Below the pieces are notes generated by a model. The model worked only from the letters and a program-made list of their open reading frames with translations, did not search any database and was not told where the DNA came from. Shown here piece by piece: positions 47,015 to 55,253 of a stretch of 64,000 nucleotides of DNA. Source of the stretch: Mucilaginibacter tundrae (GTDB taxonomy: Bacteria; Bacteroidota; Bacteroidia; Sphingobacteriales; Sphingobacteriaceae); assembly GCF_013408825.1 (NCBI RefSeq), contig NZ_JACCBZ010000014.1, positions 21,180 to 85,179 on the forward strand, read 5' to 3'. A program made the position numbers and the translations under genes. Within the stretch, counting starts at the first letter, position 1. Each line of letters starts with the position of its first letter.

Positions 47015-47225
47015 ATGCTTCCCCGTCAGGCCCGAAGCTTCGGCCGAAAACAGTTAGAACGATGCAGGCCTCGTGCGGCTGCAGGGCTAGGAGATTTACT
47101 GAAGCGATGGCAAGGAGCGGCGAAGCAGGGGAGTAAAAAGATTCCAGCCCAGGTTCTAACCGTTTTGCAGCGCGGCCCTGTGCGGCAAAGAAGCGTCAAG
47201 GGTTGACTTGATTTTTGGTTACGGC
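47015..47225. repeat. Second, GC-rich palindromic repeat block upstream of gltX
   Basis: 47047-47060 and 47153-47166 are inverted copies at 13 of 14 positions (AAAACAGTTAGAAC / GTTCTAACCGTTTT) around GC-rich sequence, ending in TTGACTTGATTTTTGGTTAC (47203-47222), which resembles part of the composite repeat at 49750. Short open frames here are artefacts of the GC-rich repeat. The remaining spacer to 47369 has no recognised feature. Confidence 0.65.
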
Positions 47226-47369
47226 AAGCGATACCACATTAAATTCTATACACCTTTGCATATACTTTCAATCCCAAATCACTCGTTCTTCATCAGTTTT
47301 CACACTAATTATGTAATTTGCCCCAATAAAGTCCTACAGACTTTTCCCACTTGCTGACTTTAATATTAA

Positions 47370-48596
47370 ATGAACCCATACCAACAGAAAAAACGCTGGA
47401 AATACATACTCATCACCTTCGCGGTGATTATTGCAAGCGGATCATTACTATATACCAAACACCTGGTTAAAAACATTTCCAGATCCGAGCGGACACGTGC
47501 GCAGGTATGGGCTATGAGTATCCGCCAAACCACCCAATCAGACGATAACGACTTTCTTCAATATGTTTTCGCCGTGCGCGATAGCTCATTGGTGCCGGCT
47601 ATCGGGGTGGATGAAAAAGGGGACATTAAGTTTGTACGCGGTTTGGACTCCACCAAAACGTTCATCAAGATACCAGGTAACGACAATGTAAAGGGGACGC
47701 CGAAATATGATCCCGCTTATTTTCAGAATGAGCTGGAATACATGAAAAAACAGCACGAGCCTATTGAACTAACCATGCTAAATACCAAATACCTTATCTA
47801 TTACAAAGATTCGGCATTATTACATGAGCTTAAAATTTTCCCGTACATACAATTGTTCGTTATCGCCATATTTTTGCTGGTGGCTTATACGGCATTTAAC
47901 ACATCGCGCAAATCTGAGCAAAACCAGGTTTGGGTGGGTTTGGCTAAGGAAACCGCTCACCAACTAGGTACACCAATATCATCATTAATGGCTTGGGTGG
48001 AGCTGATCAAAGATAAATTCCATGCCGAAAAAGACCCGCTAATGGCGGAGATGGAAAACGACATCAAACGCCTGGAAATTATTGCCGACAGGTTCTCCAA
48101 GATCGGATCAAAACCAAAACTGGAAGACAGGTCTGTTTACTACGTAGTTAAGGATTTTGTGGATTACTTTAGTGTGCGGGTAAGCAGTAATATCAGCTTT
48201 GAAATTACCGGAAACCCTTATTTGCAGGCAGGATTGAATGTACCTTTATTTGATTGGGTTATTGAAAATCTGCTAAAAAATGCGGTAAACGCTATCGAGG
48301 GCCGCGGCAAGATCAAAGTAGAGATAAATGCCAGCAAAACAAAAAAGAACCTGATATTGATTGATGTTACCGATACGGGCAAAGGTATTCCGCGTTCAAA
48401 ATTCGATACCGTATTTCAGCCGGGGTACACTACACGTAAACGTGGCTGGGGGTTGGGGTTATCGCTAACAAAACGCATTATAAATAATTACCATAACGGC
48501 ACTATTGCCGTGCGAGAGTCTGAAATTGGCAAGGGAACAACCTTCCGCATCACCCTAAAAAATTCAAAAGATGATAAACAAACCGCAACCCGGTGA
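47370..48596 (+). CDS. Orphan sensor histidine kinase
   Basis: 408 residues: membrane helix (about 12-30), an extracytoplasmic region of about 125 residues without a named domain, a second helix (about 157-177), then the phosphoacceptor site in KETAHQLGTPISS (about H196) and the ATPase domain with NLLKNAVNAI, DTGKGIP and GWGLGLSLTKRI. The DHp motif has Gln after His (AHQLGTP), common in Bacteroidota kinases. No response regulator gene adjoins it. Its last 26 nt overlap the DinB-fold gene, so the two are co-expressed. Confidence 0.92.
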   Translation: MNPYQQKKRWKYILITFAVIIASGSLLYTKHLVKNISRSERTRAQVWAMSIRQTTQSDDNDFLQYVFAVRDSSLVPAIGVDEKGDIKFVRGLDSTKTFIKIPGNDNVKGTPKYDPAYFQNELEYMKKQHEPIELTMLNTKYLIYYKDSALLHELKIFPYIQLFVIAIFLLVAYTAFNTSRKSEQNQVWVGLAKETAHQLGTPISSLMAWVELIKDKFHAEKDPLMAEMENDIKRLEIIADRFSKIGSKPKLEDRSVYYVVKDFVDYFSVRVSSNISFEITGNPYLQAGLNVPLFDWVIENLLKNAVNAIEGRGKIKVEINASKTKKNLILIDVTDTGKGIPRSKFDTVFQPGYTTRKRGWGLGLSLTKRIINNYHNGTIAVRESEIGKGTTFRITLKNSKDDKQTATR

Positions 48597-49086
48597 ATAC
48601 GCTCCATATGCAGCCGGCTATATAGCCAAAGTACCTAACGGCCCGGTGATAGAGATTTTAGAGTATTTAAAACAAAGCACCTATAACTTTTTCTCGCGGA
48701 TAACAACTGAACAGGCTGATTACGCTTATGCTGAAGGCAAGTGGACACTGAAACAGGTTTTAGGCCACATGATTGATACCGAAAGAGTGTTCTCATTCCG
48801 GGTTTTGTGCTTTTCCCGTGGGGATAAAAACTCCCTGCCTGGTTTCGATCAGGAAGAATATGTAGCGGCCTCAAACTTTGATACCCGAGCGATACAAGAT
48901 TTAGCCAATGAGTTTAAAGCCCTGCGCGAAGCCAATATTTATCTATACAGCTCATTAACCGACGAGCAAAGCCTAAAGATGGGCGTGGCCAGTAACCACC
49001 CTGTTTCCGTACGGGCATTGGTTTACATGACAGCCGGGCACGAGCTATACCACCTCGACTTGATAAAGGAACTGTATATAAAATAA
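48571..49086 (+). CDS. DinB-family (YfiT-like) metal-binding protein
   Basis: 171 residues with the four-helix DinB fold: KQVLGHMIDTERVFSFR (about 62-78) with the first metal-binding His, and TAGHELYHLDLIKELY (about 154-169) with the two later His. Members include thiol-dependent S-transferases and uncharacterised proteins. Translation start overlaps the upstream kinase gene by 26 nt, suggesting coupling, though no functional link is known. Confidence 0.88.
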   Translation: MINKPQPGEYAPYAAGYIAKVPNGPVIEILEYLKQSTYNFFSRITTEQADYAYAEGKWTLKQVLGHMIDTERVFSFRVLCFSRGDKNSLPGFDQEEYVAASNFDTRAIQDLANEFKALREANIYLYSSLTDEQSLKMGVASNHPVSVRALVYMTAGHELYHLDLIKELYIK

Positions 49087-49126
49087 AAAAAGCAACGCGA
49101 AGATAGTTTTCACCTTCGCCTTGCTT
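49087..49126. terminator. Bidirectional terminator
   Basis: AAGCAA.GCGAAG (from 49090) pairs with CTTCGC.TTGCTT (to about 49126), with an A run before and T run after, so it acts on both strands. It lies exactly between the convergent DinB-family and DUF6249 genes. Confidence 0.85.
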
Positions 49127-49507
49127 TTAGTTATCCAATTCCCTATTTGTCGTTTTACTCTCGTCTCGTTTCTCAATAAGATAAGAAATAAATAAGCCCG
49201 TTCCGCCAAATAAAGCTATCAGGGCAAAATAAATAGCCGGGTTATTTTCGTCTCTATTCATACTTTCAAACCATGAATGGTCCAGCACATAGGCTAAAAA
49301 CAAGCCCAAACCTGCGCCTATTAACAACATACCCCATTTTAAGGTATTATAAGTTTGTGAGCGCGGTTTGTAACTGCGCGGGTCCATGCCACGTTCAATC
49401 ATCGCCATACGTTCGCGTTTGTGTAAATACACTATACCAAAAACCATTGCAAACATGCTAATGGGAACGAAAATCGGTACTAATACCCCTATTGCATCTG
49501 AGTCCAT
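49127..49507 (-). CDS. DUF6249 membrane protein
   Basis: 126 residues with three membrane segments (about 7-27, 58-78, 88-108) and the signature RERMAMIERGMDP between the first two, matching the DUF6249 family common in Bacteroidota. Such genes are often near ECF sigma factors; here an ECF sigma gene starts 492 bp away in the divergent direction. Function unknown. Confidence 0.82.
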   Translation of the reverse strand: MDSDAIGVLVPIFVPISMFAMVFGIVYLHKRERMAMIERGMDPRSYKPRSQTYNTLKWGMLLIGAGLGLFLAYVLDHSWFESMNRDENNPAIYFALIALFGGTGLFISYLIEKRDESKTTNRELDN

Positions 49508-49625
49508 AATATTAATTATTAATTTGATAAATCATTTTGTTTCATGCACCATACTGGTGTATTTGTAAGCTATGACTACCTGTTTTTGAGGGAGGTTACA
49601 GGCATAAACTAAATTTTAAAAAAAA

Positions 49626-49722
49626 TCATTCTGAGCATAGCGAAGAACTATCTCCTGAGCGATAGCGAGAAATCTGTACAACGGTGCATAACTCTACATA
49701 TTCTTCGCTCCGCAGAGTGACA
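49626..49722. repeat. Degenerate type 1 palindromic repeat
   Basis: TCATTCTGAGCATAGCGAAGAA (49626 onward) and the inverted TTCTTCGCTCCGCAGAGTGACA (ending 49722) are imperfect arms of the type 1 repeat, with an inserted second GAGCGATAGCGAGAAATCTGTA unit in the loop. Confidence 0.7.
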
Positions 49723-49749
49723 AAGAGCATAATGATAACAAGAAATGCT

Positions 49750-49925
49750 AGCGCGCAAAGGCCCGACGGAAAACCGGGCCGGGAGCTGGCCTCGTGGGTA
49801 GAAGGTTTTTTCCGTCTTGACTTTTTGGTTCTTTTGTGTCAAGACAAAAGAACTAGCCCAGCGGCAATGAGCGGCGAGAATACCTTATTAGAACAAATGT
49901 ATCTCTGCTGAGGAACGAAGCATTC
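49750..49925. repeat. Composite intergenic repeat, long copy A
   Basis: Starts with the 30-bp segment shared with 45195-45224, continues through a 10-bp perfect hairpin GTTCTTTTGT/ACAAAAGAAC (49828-49853) and ends with CTGAGGAACGAAGCATTC, which matches half of the type 2 palindrome at 55871-55970. No gene in this 492-bp spacer is credible. Confidence 0.75.
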
Positions 49926-49999
49926 TTATCAGCGCTAAAATAAAATTATCTTTACTACTGTAACCTCCATCCCAACCCTGTAGTCATATCCACATAACA

Positions 50000-50581
50000 A
50001 TGCAAAGCAAGCTTTCGGATACCGACTTAATTGAACGAACACTGGCAGGCGACCAGTCGGCGTATGCTGACCTGGTTAAGCGGCACCAGCGTTTTGTATT
50101 CACGCTGGCTGTGCGTTTTGCTAAAAACAGGGAAGATGCTGAAGAGATTGCACAGGATTGTTTTATAAAAGCTTATCGTTCATTAGAATCTTTTCAGCGA
50201 CAATCAAAGTTTACTACGTGGCTGTACAGTATAGTTTATACTACCGCCATGACTACCCTGCGTAAAAAAAGGATAGCTACTGATTCGATAGACGATGAGG
50301 ATACTTTTATACAAGTGGAAAATAAACCAAGCAGCTATGATGAAAATAACGTGGAAAATAAATCGCGTTCGTTTTATTTAAGCCAGGCCATCGATCAATT
50401 ATTACCTGACGACGCGACTATCATCACCCTTTTTTACAAAGGCGAGCAATCATTAGAAGAGATAGCCCAAACAATGGGTATCGAAGCCAACACCGTAAAG
50501 GTTAAACTATTTAGGGCGCGCCAGCGTTTGAAAGACAAGCTGGAGCGTAATTTAAAACATGAAGCTAAAGAACTGATATGA
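50000..50581 (+). CDS. ECF-type RNA polymerase sigma factor
   Basis: 193 residues, extracytoplasmic-function sigma factor. Region 2 (about 20-90) has DLVKRHQRFVFTLA, EEIAQDCFIKAYRSLESF and FTTWLYSI; region 4 (about 130-185) has the helix-turn-helix SLEEIAQTMGIEANTVKVKLFRARQ. Its stop overlaps the next gene by 4 nt; that gene encodes a membrane protein that is probably its anti-sigma factor. Target promoters are not identified. Confidence 0.93.
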   Translation: MQSKLSDTDLIERTLAGDQSAYADLVKRHQRFVFTLAVRFAKNREDAEEIAQDCFIKAYRSLESFQRQSKFTTWLYSIVYTTAMTTLRKKRIATDSIDDEDTFIQVENKPSSYDENNVENKSRSFYLSQAIDQLLPDDATIITLFYKGEQSLEEIAQTMGIEANTVKVKLFRARQRLKDKLERNLKHEAKELI

Positions 50582-51102
50582 ACAGCATAGAAGAACAACT
50601 TTGGAATTATATTGATGGCACCACCAGCCCCGAGGAGCAAAAGGCCATTAGTTTGCTTATTGAGCAGGACGAAGTATACCGGAAAAAATATAATGAGCTA
50701 TTGACATTTAACGCCGAATTTTCAGCAATAGAGTTGGATGAGCCTCCTATGGCTTTCACCTACAATGTGATGGAGAGCATCCGTAATGAGCATGCGATGC
50801 AGCCGTTAAAAGCACGCGTTGATCAGCGTATTGTTAAGGGTATAGGGTTGTTTTTTGGTTTGATTATTTCTGCAATTCTAATTTTTGCATTAGCCACCGT
50901 CCACTGGTCTGCCACGGTATCCGGCGGGAATACAACGCATTTTGTAATCCCTAACATCACCAAATTCCTAAGCAGCCCTGTAATGGAAAGCTTCATGTTT
51001 TTTGATATTGTGCTTGCACTGTATATTTTTGACACCTATCTGCGCAAAAAAACCCTCACAAAAACATACATAAGTGTTCAATCGGGCGGACAACCAAAGT
51101 AA
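50578..51102 (+). CDS. Probable membrane anti-sigma factor
   Basis: 174 residues. The N-terminal cytoplasmic part (about 1-80) resembles anti-sigma N-terminal domains (LWNYIDGTTSPEEQKAISLLI, a zinc-less ASD-like helix pair), followed by two membrane segments (about 82-104 and 137-155). Overlap by 4 nt with the ECF sigma gene makes it the likely inhibitor of that sigma factor. The sensing signal is unknown. Confidence 0.8.
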   Translation: MNSIEEQLWNYIDGTTSPEEQKAISLLIEQDEVYRKKYNELLTFNAEFSAIELDEPPMAFTYNVMESIRNEHAMQPLKARVDQRIVKGIGLFFGLIISAILIFALATVHWSATVSGGNTTHFVIPNITKFLSSPVMESFMFFDIVLALYIFDTYLRKKTLTKTYISVQSGGQPK

Positions 51103-51244
51103 TTTTGACAGTTACCAAAATTGTAATCTACTACTGGCTAAACGGAATAGTCATCGTATCATAATATAATAACCTGATTTTAACCTTAAGTAAAAAAATA
51201 CCACTCTGCAATATCACTTTGGTATAGTAATTGATATATAATAC

Positions 51245-51326
51245 ATGAACTGGCGTCCTTGCCAGTTTAATTGTGATAAGGTTTAGGTTGAAAGTCTCCC
51301 GACGCAAGGTTGGGAGGCTTTTTCTT
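51245..51326 (+). ncRNA. Candidate small RNA or 3' leader with two hairpins
   Basis: Between the anti-sigma gene and the next gene. A perfect 7-bp stem AACTGGC/GCCAGTT (51248-51267) is followed by a second stem GTCTCCC/GGGAGGC (51294-51317) and a T-rich run TTTTTCTTTTTA. A TTTG at 51218-51221 could be a -33 element, but no convincing -7 box follows. It may equally be just the 3' untranslated end of the sigma operon. Confidence 0.3.
51294..51326 (+). terminator. Rho-independent terminator, plus strand
   Basis: GTCTCCC (51294-51300) pairs with GGGAGGC (51312-51318, one G-U pair) and is followed by TTTTTCTTTTT. It ends the sigma/anti-sigma transcript about 190 nt past the last stop, or a separate small RNA. 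Confidence 0.8.
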
Positions 51327-51376
51327 TTTAAGGGAGATTTTATTATCTTTATTAAAAGTAACCTACAACAATTCAC

Positions 51377-51934
51377 ATGACACCAAGATCCTTCTGGGCA
51401 ATAGTTATAAAAATATTAGGAATTTATATTATTCTGGATTCTTTGACGGGAATACCTGCTTTCTTATACACACTTTTTTCCTTTAAGGCTATGGTGAATG
51501 CCACGGGAACCATTGAAATAGTTCTTTTTCAAATAGGATACTATCTTATAGTAATCGTTGTTTACGGTTTTATGTGTTGGCTTTGTCTTTTTAAGACAAA
51601 CTGGTTGATTAATAAATTGAAATTAGATCAAGGATATCAGGATGAACACTTTGATTTTACAATGCACCGGTCAAACATATTAAAAATAGCTGTAATGGTA
51701 ATTGGTGGTTTAATGTTAACCAATAGCTTTCCCTGGCTGTGTAAATATACATTTGGTTATTTTGAACAAATAGATCAGTATAAAAGATTTAAAGACAGCC
51801 CGCAAGCGGCTTTAATAATTTGCTATTTCTTACAAACAATCATTGGCTATTTCCTGCTAACCTGCAGCCGAATGGTGGTAAACTATATCGAGCTAAAAAG
51901 GAAAACGCCTACTGCAATTCCTCCTGAAGACTAA
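51377..51934 (+). CDS. Four-helix membrane protein of unknown function
   Basis: 185 residues with four hydrophobic segments (about 8-38, 48-75, 100-122, 150-172) and an otherwise plain composition. Family not recognised. The TATCTTTA at about 51343 is one mismatch from a -7 box. Its stop overlaps by 4 nt the stop of the convergent oxidoreductase gene. Confidence 0.65.
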   Translation: MTPRSFWAIVIKILGIYIILDSLTGIPAFLYTLFSFKAMVNATGTIEIVLFQIGYYLIVIVVYGFMCWLCLFKTNWLINKLKLDQGYQDEHFDFTMHRSNILKIAVMVIGGLMLTNSFPWLCKYTFGYFEQIDQYKRFKDSPQAALIICYFLQTIIGYFLLTCSRMVVNYIELKRKTPTAIPPED

Positions 51935-52926
51935 ACCACCAGCACAATCTTCCCAAATTGGGATGAATTTTCCATTTTTCGGATTGCGGCATCAGCAGCG
52001 CTTAATGGAAACACCTCATCAATAACCGGGATAATTTGATGTTCGTTAATTAAAGCCAGCATTCCTTTAAAATCATCGGGATTGCCCATCATGGTGCCCA
52101 ATATTTGTATTTGTCGCCAAAATATTTTGCGGCCATTTAGTTCAGGGATATTCCCTGCTGTTCCGCCAAAAATCACAATACGACCGCCTGGGTTACACAG
52201 GTCTACCAATTTTGCAAATCCATTGCCCAGGGCACTATCAATAATTACATCAAAACCGCCTGCCAGTTGTGCTAATTGCTCGGCCCAATCTTGCGCTTTG
52301 TAGTTTACGCCTGCTGCTGCACCCAAATGCTTTGCCCTTTCAAGCTTATCACCCGAACCTGATGTTACAAAAACCTGGCACCCTGCCGCCACAGCCAATT
52401 GCAAAGCGAATGCACCGGTACCACCGCCGACACCAGTCACCAAAACCTTACTCCCTTTAACAGCCTTGCCCTTAACAAACAAAGCCCGGTAAGTAGTCAA
52501 TCCCGCCAACGGAATTGCCGCCGCCTGCTCCCAATTCAGATAAGCCGGTTTAGGATGCAAATTTTCTACAGATACCTTCACGTACTCAGCGAAAGTACCG
52601 TCGACCGGCAAACCCAAAATCTTAAAATTATCCGATTGAAAATCCGGGTTATCCCCCCATTCCGAAGCCGGGTCAATAATAACTTCCTTATCCAGCCAAT
52701 GTTTATCTCCGTCACTGCCAACTTCGGCAACAATACCAGCGCCATCGCTGCCTAATATGGTTGGGTATTTAATGCCTGCATATTTACCCACCGTAATCCA
52801 ATAATCGCGGCGGTTAAGCGCGGCTGCTTTAATTTTCACTAATGCTTCGCCCGGCTTTAAAGTAGGTTTATCAACTTCTTTATAGGCTAATGGTTTATCA
52901 GCGGCTTCTAATACTATAGCTTTCAT
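51931..52926 (-). CDS. Zinc-binding-type alcohol dehydrogenase / quinone reductase family protein
   Basis: 331 residues of the medium-chain dehydrogenase family: GroES-like N-terminal domain with LGSDGAGIVAEVG (about 58-70) and Rossmann domain with VTGVGGGTGAFALQLA (about 163-178) and GGRIVIFGG. Structural-zinc Cys quartet is absent, which points to the zinc-free quinone oxidoreductase branch. It probably uses NAD(P)H; substrate unknown. A hairpin terminator of the upstream sodA lies before it. Confidence 0.86.
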   Translation of the reverse strand: MKAIVLEAADKPLAYKEVDKPTLKPGEALVKIKAAALNRRDYWITVGKYAGIKYPTILGSDGAGIVAEVGSDGDKHWLDKEVIIDPASEWGDNPDFQSDNFKILGLPVDGTFAEYVKVSVENLHPKPAYLNWEQAAAIPLAGLTTYRALFVKGKAVKGSKVLVTGVGGGTGAFALQLAVAAGCQVFVTSGSGDKLERAKHLGAAAGVNYKAQDWAEQLAQLAGGFDVIIDSALGNGFAKLVDLCNPGGRIVIFGGTAGNIPELNGRKIFWRQIQILGTMMGNPDDFKGMLALINEHQIIPVIDEVFPLSAADAAIRKMENSSQFGKIVLVV

Positions 52927-52941
52927 AAATTTCTGTTAAAT

Positions 52942-52973
52942 AAAAACGGCAGAATTAATAATAACTCTGCCGC
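52942..52973 (-). terminator. Rho-independent terminator of the superoxide dismutase gene
   Basis: CGGCAGA (52947-52953) pairs with TCTGCCG (52966-52972); on the minus strand it is followed by TTTTTATTT. It ends the sod transcript 35 nt after the stop. Confidence 0.85.
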
Positions 52974-53007
52974 TTCAAAAATCATTCCCCGTTAGAGGAT
53001 TATGGGG

Positions 53008-53613
53008 TTATTTTGCTTTCGCGTAAAGCTCGGCAACTTTATCCCAGTTGATCACATTCCAGATCGCGGCTAAATAATCAGGGCGACGGTTTTGATATTT
53101 CAAATAGTAAGCATGTTCCCAAACATCGATGCCTAAAATTGGAGTGCCTTTTACTTCAGCAATATCCATTAAAGGGTTATCCTGGTTAGGGGTTGATGTT
53201 ACCGCTAATTTTCCATCAGCAACAATTAACCAAGCCCAGCCAGATCCAAAACGGGTAGCGCCAGCTTCAGAAACTTTAGTTTTAAAATCTTCGAATGAAC
53301 CAAAAGTTGATTTGATCGCTTCAGCTAATTCGCCAGTTGGCTCGCCACCACCGTTGGGTGAAAGCAAAGTCCAGAACAAGCTGTGGTTATAGTGCCCACC
53401 GCCGTTGTTACGTACCGCAGGCGCGAATTTTGAAATATTGGTAATGATATCTTCAATGCTGCTATCAGCCTCAGGTTTACCTTCTAACGCTTTATTAAGG
53501 TTAGTAACATAAGCCTGGTGGTGCTTTCCATGGTGAATTTCCATAGTAGCTTTATCAATGTGCGGTTCTAACGCGTCTGGAGCGTAAGGTAACGCCGGTA
53601 ATGTGAATGCCAT
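53008..53613 (-). CDS. sodA: Superoxide dismutase, Mn/Fe type
   Basis: 201 residues converting superoxide to oxygen and peroxide. Metal ligands visible: His in [12 protein letters not shown], His in [11 protein letters not shown], Asp and His in DVWEHAYY. The NQDNPLM segment, with Gln close to the metal, favours manganese; the assignment between Mn and Fe is not certain. No signal peptide, so cytoplasmic. Confidence 0.94.
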   Translation of the reverse strand: MAFTLPALPYAPDALEPHIDKATMEIHHGKHHQAYVTNLNKALEGKPEADSSIEDIITNISKFAPAVRNNGGGHYNHSLFWTLLSPNGGGEPTGELAEAIKSTFGSFEDFKTKVSEAGATRFGSGWAWLIVADGKLAVTSTPNQDNPLMDIAEVKGTPILGIDVWEHAYYLKYQNRRPDYLAAIWNVINWDKVAELYAKAK

Positions 53614-53650
53614 AATGTAAGTTTTTAATTTTTAAAGATAGTGTTCGAGA

Positions 53651-53658
53651 CAAATATA
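53651..53658 (-). promoter_or_regulatory. -7 promoter box (TATATTTG) of the superoxide dismutase gene
   Basis: Minus-strand TATATTTG 37 nt upstream of the ATG at 53613. Confidence 0.5.
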
Positions 53659-53963
53659 AGGTTTGAAATATATTAATTGTTCTAAATAAATGTCATGTTT
53701 TTGTTAGAGGATTGGTGTATGTACTCTTTGTCTCACGCAGACTACTCACCCGGTTTTCGCTCGGCCGCTCAACCTGTCCTCTCTTCCGCTTTGCGGTAAA
53801 GAGGGAAGGCCGGTATCCACTACTATCGCTAACGCGGAGTATCTTTTTTTTGTTGGCGACAACACCAACAAATTCACGCCCACTTAACCCCTTCCCTTCC
53901 CCAAGGAAGGAATCGCACTATCCCTTGCTTTTTTCTATCAACTATGAACCAACAACTATCCCC
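53659..53963. other. Repeat-bearing spacer between sod and tadA
   Basis: Holds a 12-bp imperfect hairpin around CCGC/GCGG (53778-53804), a TGTTGG/CCAACA stem (53851-53870) and CTTCC/GGAAG near 53900. These are dispersed-repeat-like sequences; the open frame running through 53712-54173 is an artefact. Confidence 0.55.
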
Positions 53964-54434
53964 CTACCGCTTCTTCCTAAAAAACTCCTTCACCAACTCC
54001 GAGCACTCATTCTCCTTAATCCCACCAGTAATAACGGTTTTCGGATGAGTGATCTTCTGGTTCAACCTGCCGAAACCCAGCTTGGTATCATAAGCCCCAA
54101 AAACTATCCCGCCCAACTGGAACCAATAGGCAGCACCCGCGCACATTACACAGGGCTCCATGGTTACATATAAAATACATTCCTTTAAATATTTACCGCC
54201 CATAAAATTAGCGGCGGCAGTAAGCGCCTGCATCTCGGCATGGGCCGATACATCGGTTAAGCGCTCAGTAAGGTTGTGGCCACGACCAATAACCTTGCCT
54301 TTGCAAACCACAATCGCGCCAATGGGTATCTCATCCTCTGCCAACGCCAGTTTCGCTTCCTTTATCGCCTCATTCATAAAAAACTCGTCCGGCGATATCG
54401 CCAAAGGTTCATTCTCAAAACTCACATATCTCAT
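53964..54434 (-). CDS. tadA: tRNA adenosine deaminase (TadA)
   Basis: 156 residues converting A34 to inosine in tRNA-Arg. Zinc site: HAEMQAL (His and the catalytic Glu, about 66-72) and PCVMCAGA (two Cys, about 95-102), with the TadA C-terminal NECSELVKEFFRKKR. A general cytidine/guanine deaminase is possible but the C-terminal helix matches TadA. It overlaps the SdpI gene by 4 nt in the csaA-sdpI-tadA operon. Confidence 0.85.
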   Translation of the reverse strand: MRYVSFENEPLAISPDEFFMNEAIKEAKLALAEDEIPIGAIVVCKGKVIGRGHNLTERLTDVSAHAEMQALTAAANFMGGKYLKECILYVTMEPCVMCAGAAYWFQLGGIVFGAYDTKLGFGRLNQKITHPKTVITGGIKENECSELVKEFFRKKR

Positions 54435-54823
54435 TTACGTCTTTTCTTTACCTTATTCTTAAACTTTATCGCCAGGTACTTTTCAGTAGCCATGGTTGAT
54501 AGTACACCTATCCCTATCGCGCCCGCGAACAGCACAAAATATTTTATCATGTTTTGCTTATCGTAATCAGCTACATAAAAAAAGGCTATCGCGTTGATGA
54601 TCGTTCCGATTATATAATACAATAAACCCAATCTCATCATATATATTGCCGAGTATCTGTTACCCGCATCCCAGGTCTCCTGGTCAATACGTGCAGCCGG
54701 TGTGCGGTAACCGTACCACCTGTTTATCTTTTTCGGTGGCAGAAACCGTTGCAGGGCACCTATCACAATAAAAAGCACACCTATCAATTGGGTGCCCAAT
54801 AAAAAATTTAAATAATAATTCAT
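54431..54823 (-). CDS. SdpI/YhfL-family membrane protein
   Basis: 130 residues and three to four membrane helices with the SdpI signature NRWYGYRTPAARIDQETWDAGN (about 35-56). SdpI gives immunity to a toxin in Bacillus; the homologs in Bacteroidota are uncharacterised. Overlaps tadA by 4 nt and follows csaA by 1 nt. Confidence 0.85.
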   Translation of the reverse strand: MNYYLNFLLGTQLIGVLFIVIGALQRFLPPKKINRWYGYRTPAARIDQETWDAGNRYSAIYMMRLGLLYYIIGTIINAIAFFYVADYDKQNMIKYFVLFAGAIGIGVLSTMATEKYLAIKFKNKVKKRRK

Positions 54824-54824
54824 T

Positions 54825-55160
54825 CTATATTAATTTACTGCCGTTAGGCACAGGTTTATCAATCGTCGCTAATACAATGTCGCCATTCTCGTCGGCCAGG
54901 CCGGTTATCAAAAACTCCGACATAAAATTCGCGATCTGTTTTTTGTGGAAGTTAATCACCCCCATAATCTGTTTCCCTACCAACTCATCTTTGGTATAAT
55001 GCTTAGTGATCTGTGCGCTTGACCATCTGATCCCCAATTCACCAAAATCAACCTTAATCTTATAAGCAGGTTTGCGCGCTTCCGGAAAATCAACAACTTC
55101 TAAAATAGTGCCGGCACGCAGTTCTACTTTTTCAAAATCATGCCAGGTGATGGGTTCCAT
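54825..55160 (-). CDS. csaA: tRNA-binding domain protein (CsaA)
   Basis: 111 residues from the ATG at 55160. A longer frame reaches 55256, but the extension does not fit the family and the TATCTTTG promoter box lies 4 nt upstream of this ATG. Family features: VELRAGTILEVVDFPEARKPAYKI and INFHKKQIANFMSEFLITG, an OB-fold tRNA-binding (EMAP-II) domain related to the chaperone CsaA. It begins the operon csaA-sdpI-tadA. Confidence 0.88.
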   Translation of the reverse strand: MEPITWHDFEKVELRAGTILEVVDFPEARKPAYKIKVDFGELGIRWSSAQITKHYTKDELVGKQIMGVINFHKKQIANFMSEFLITGLADENGDIVLATIDKPVPNGSKLI

Positions 55161-55164
55161 ATAG

Positions 55165-55172
55165 CAAAGATA
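55165..55172 (-). promoter_or_regulatory. -7 promoter box (TATCTTTG) before csaA
   Basis: Minus-strand TATCTTTG ending 4 nt before the ATG at 55160, which supports that start and predicts a leaderless mRNA. Confidence 0.55.
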
Positions 55173-55223
55173 AAAACCTGCAACAAAAATCAGATTAAAT
55201 TTGCGCAACCGAATAATTGCGTT

Positions 55224-55253
55224 TATATTTGCAACCATATAGTTGCAAATATA
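55224..55253 (+). promoter_or_regulatory. Perfect operator-like palindrome overlapping a -7 promoter box
   Basis: TATATTTGCAAC (55224-55235) and GTTGCAAATATA (55242-55253) are perfect 12-bp inverted halves around CATATA. The first half is itself a TAnnTTTG box. Such palindromes are expected operators of ArsR-type repressors placed before regulator-SRPBCC pairs. The regulator gene it should control here is broken. Confidence 0.65.

Noticed and set aside
46954..47206. Short plus-strand frames upstream of the histidine kinase
   Set aside because: They lie wholly inside GC-rich palindromic repeats; long open frames are expected there by chance.
53712..54173. A 153-codon plus-strand frame across the spacer and the tadA gene
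   Set aside because: It runs antisense through most of tadA and through repeat sequence, with a low-complexity Pro/Leu-rich product and no family.
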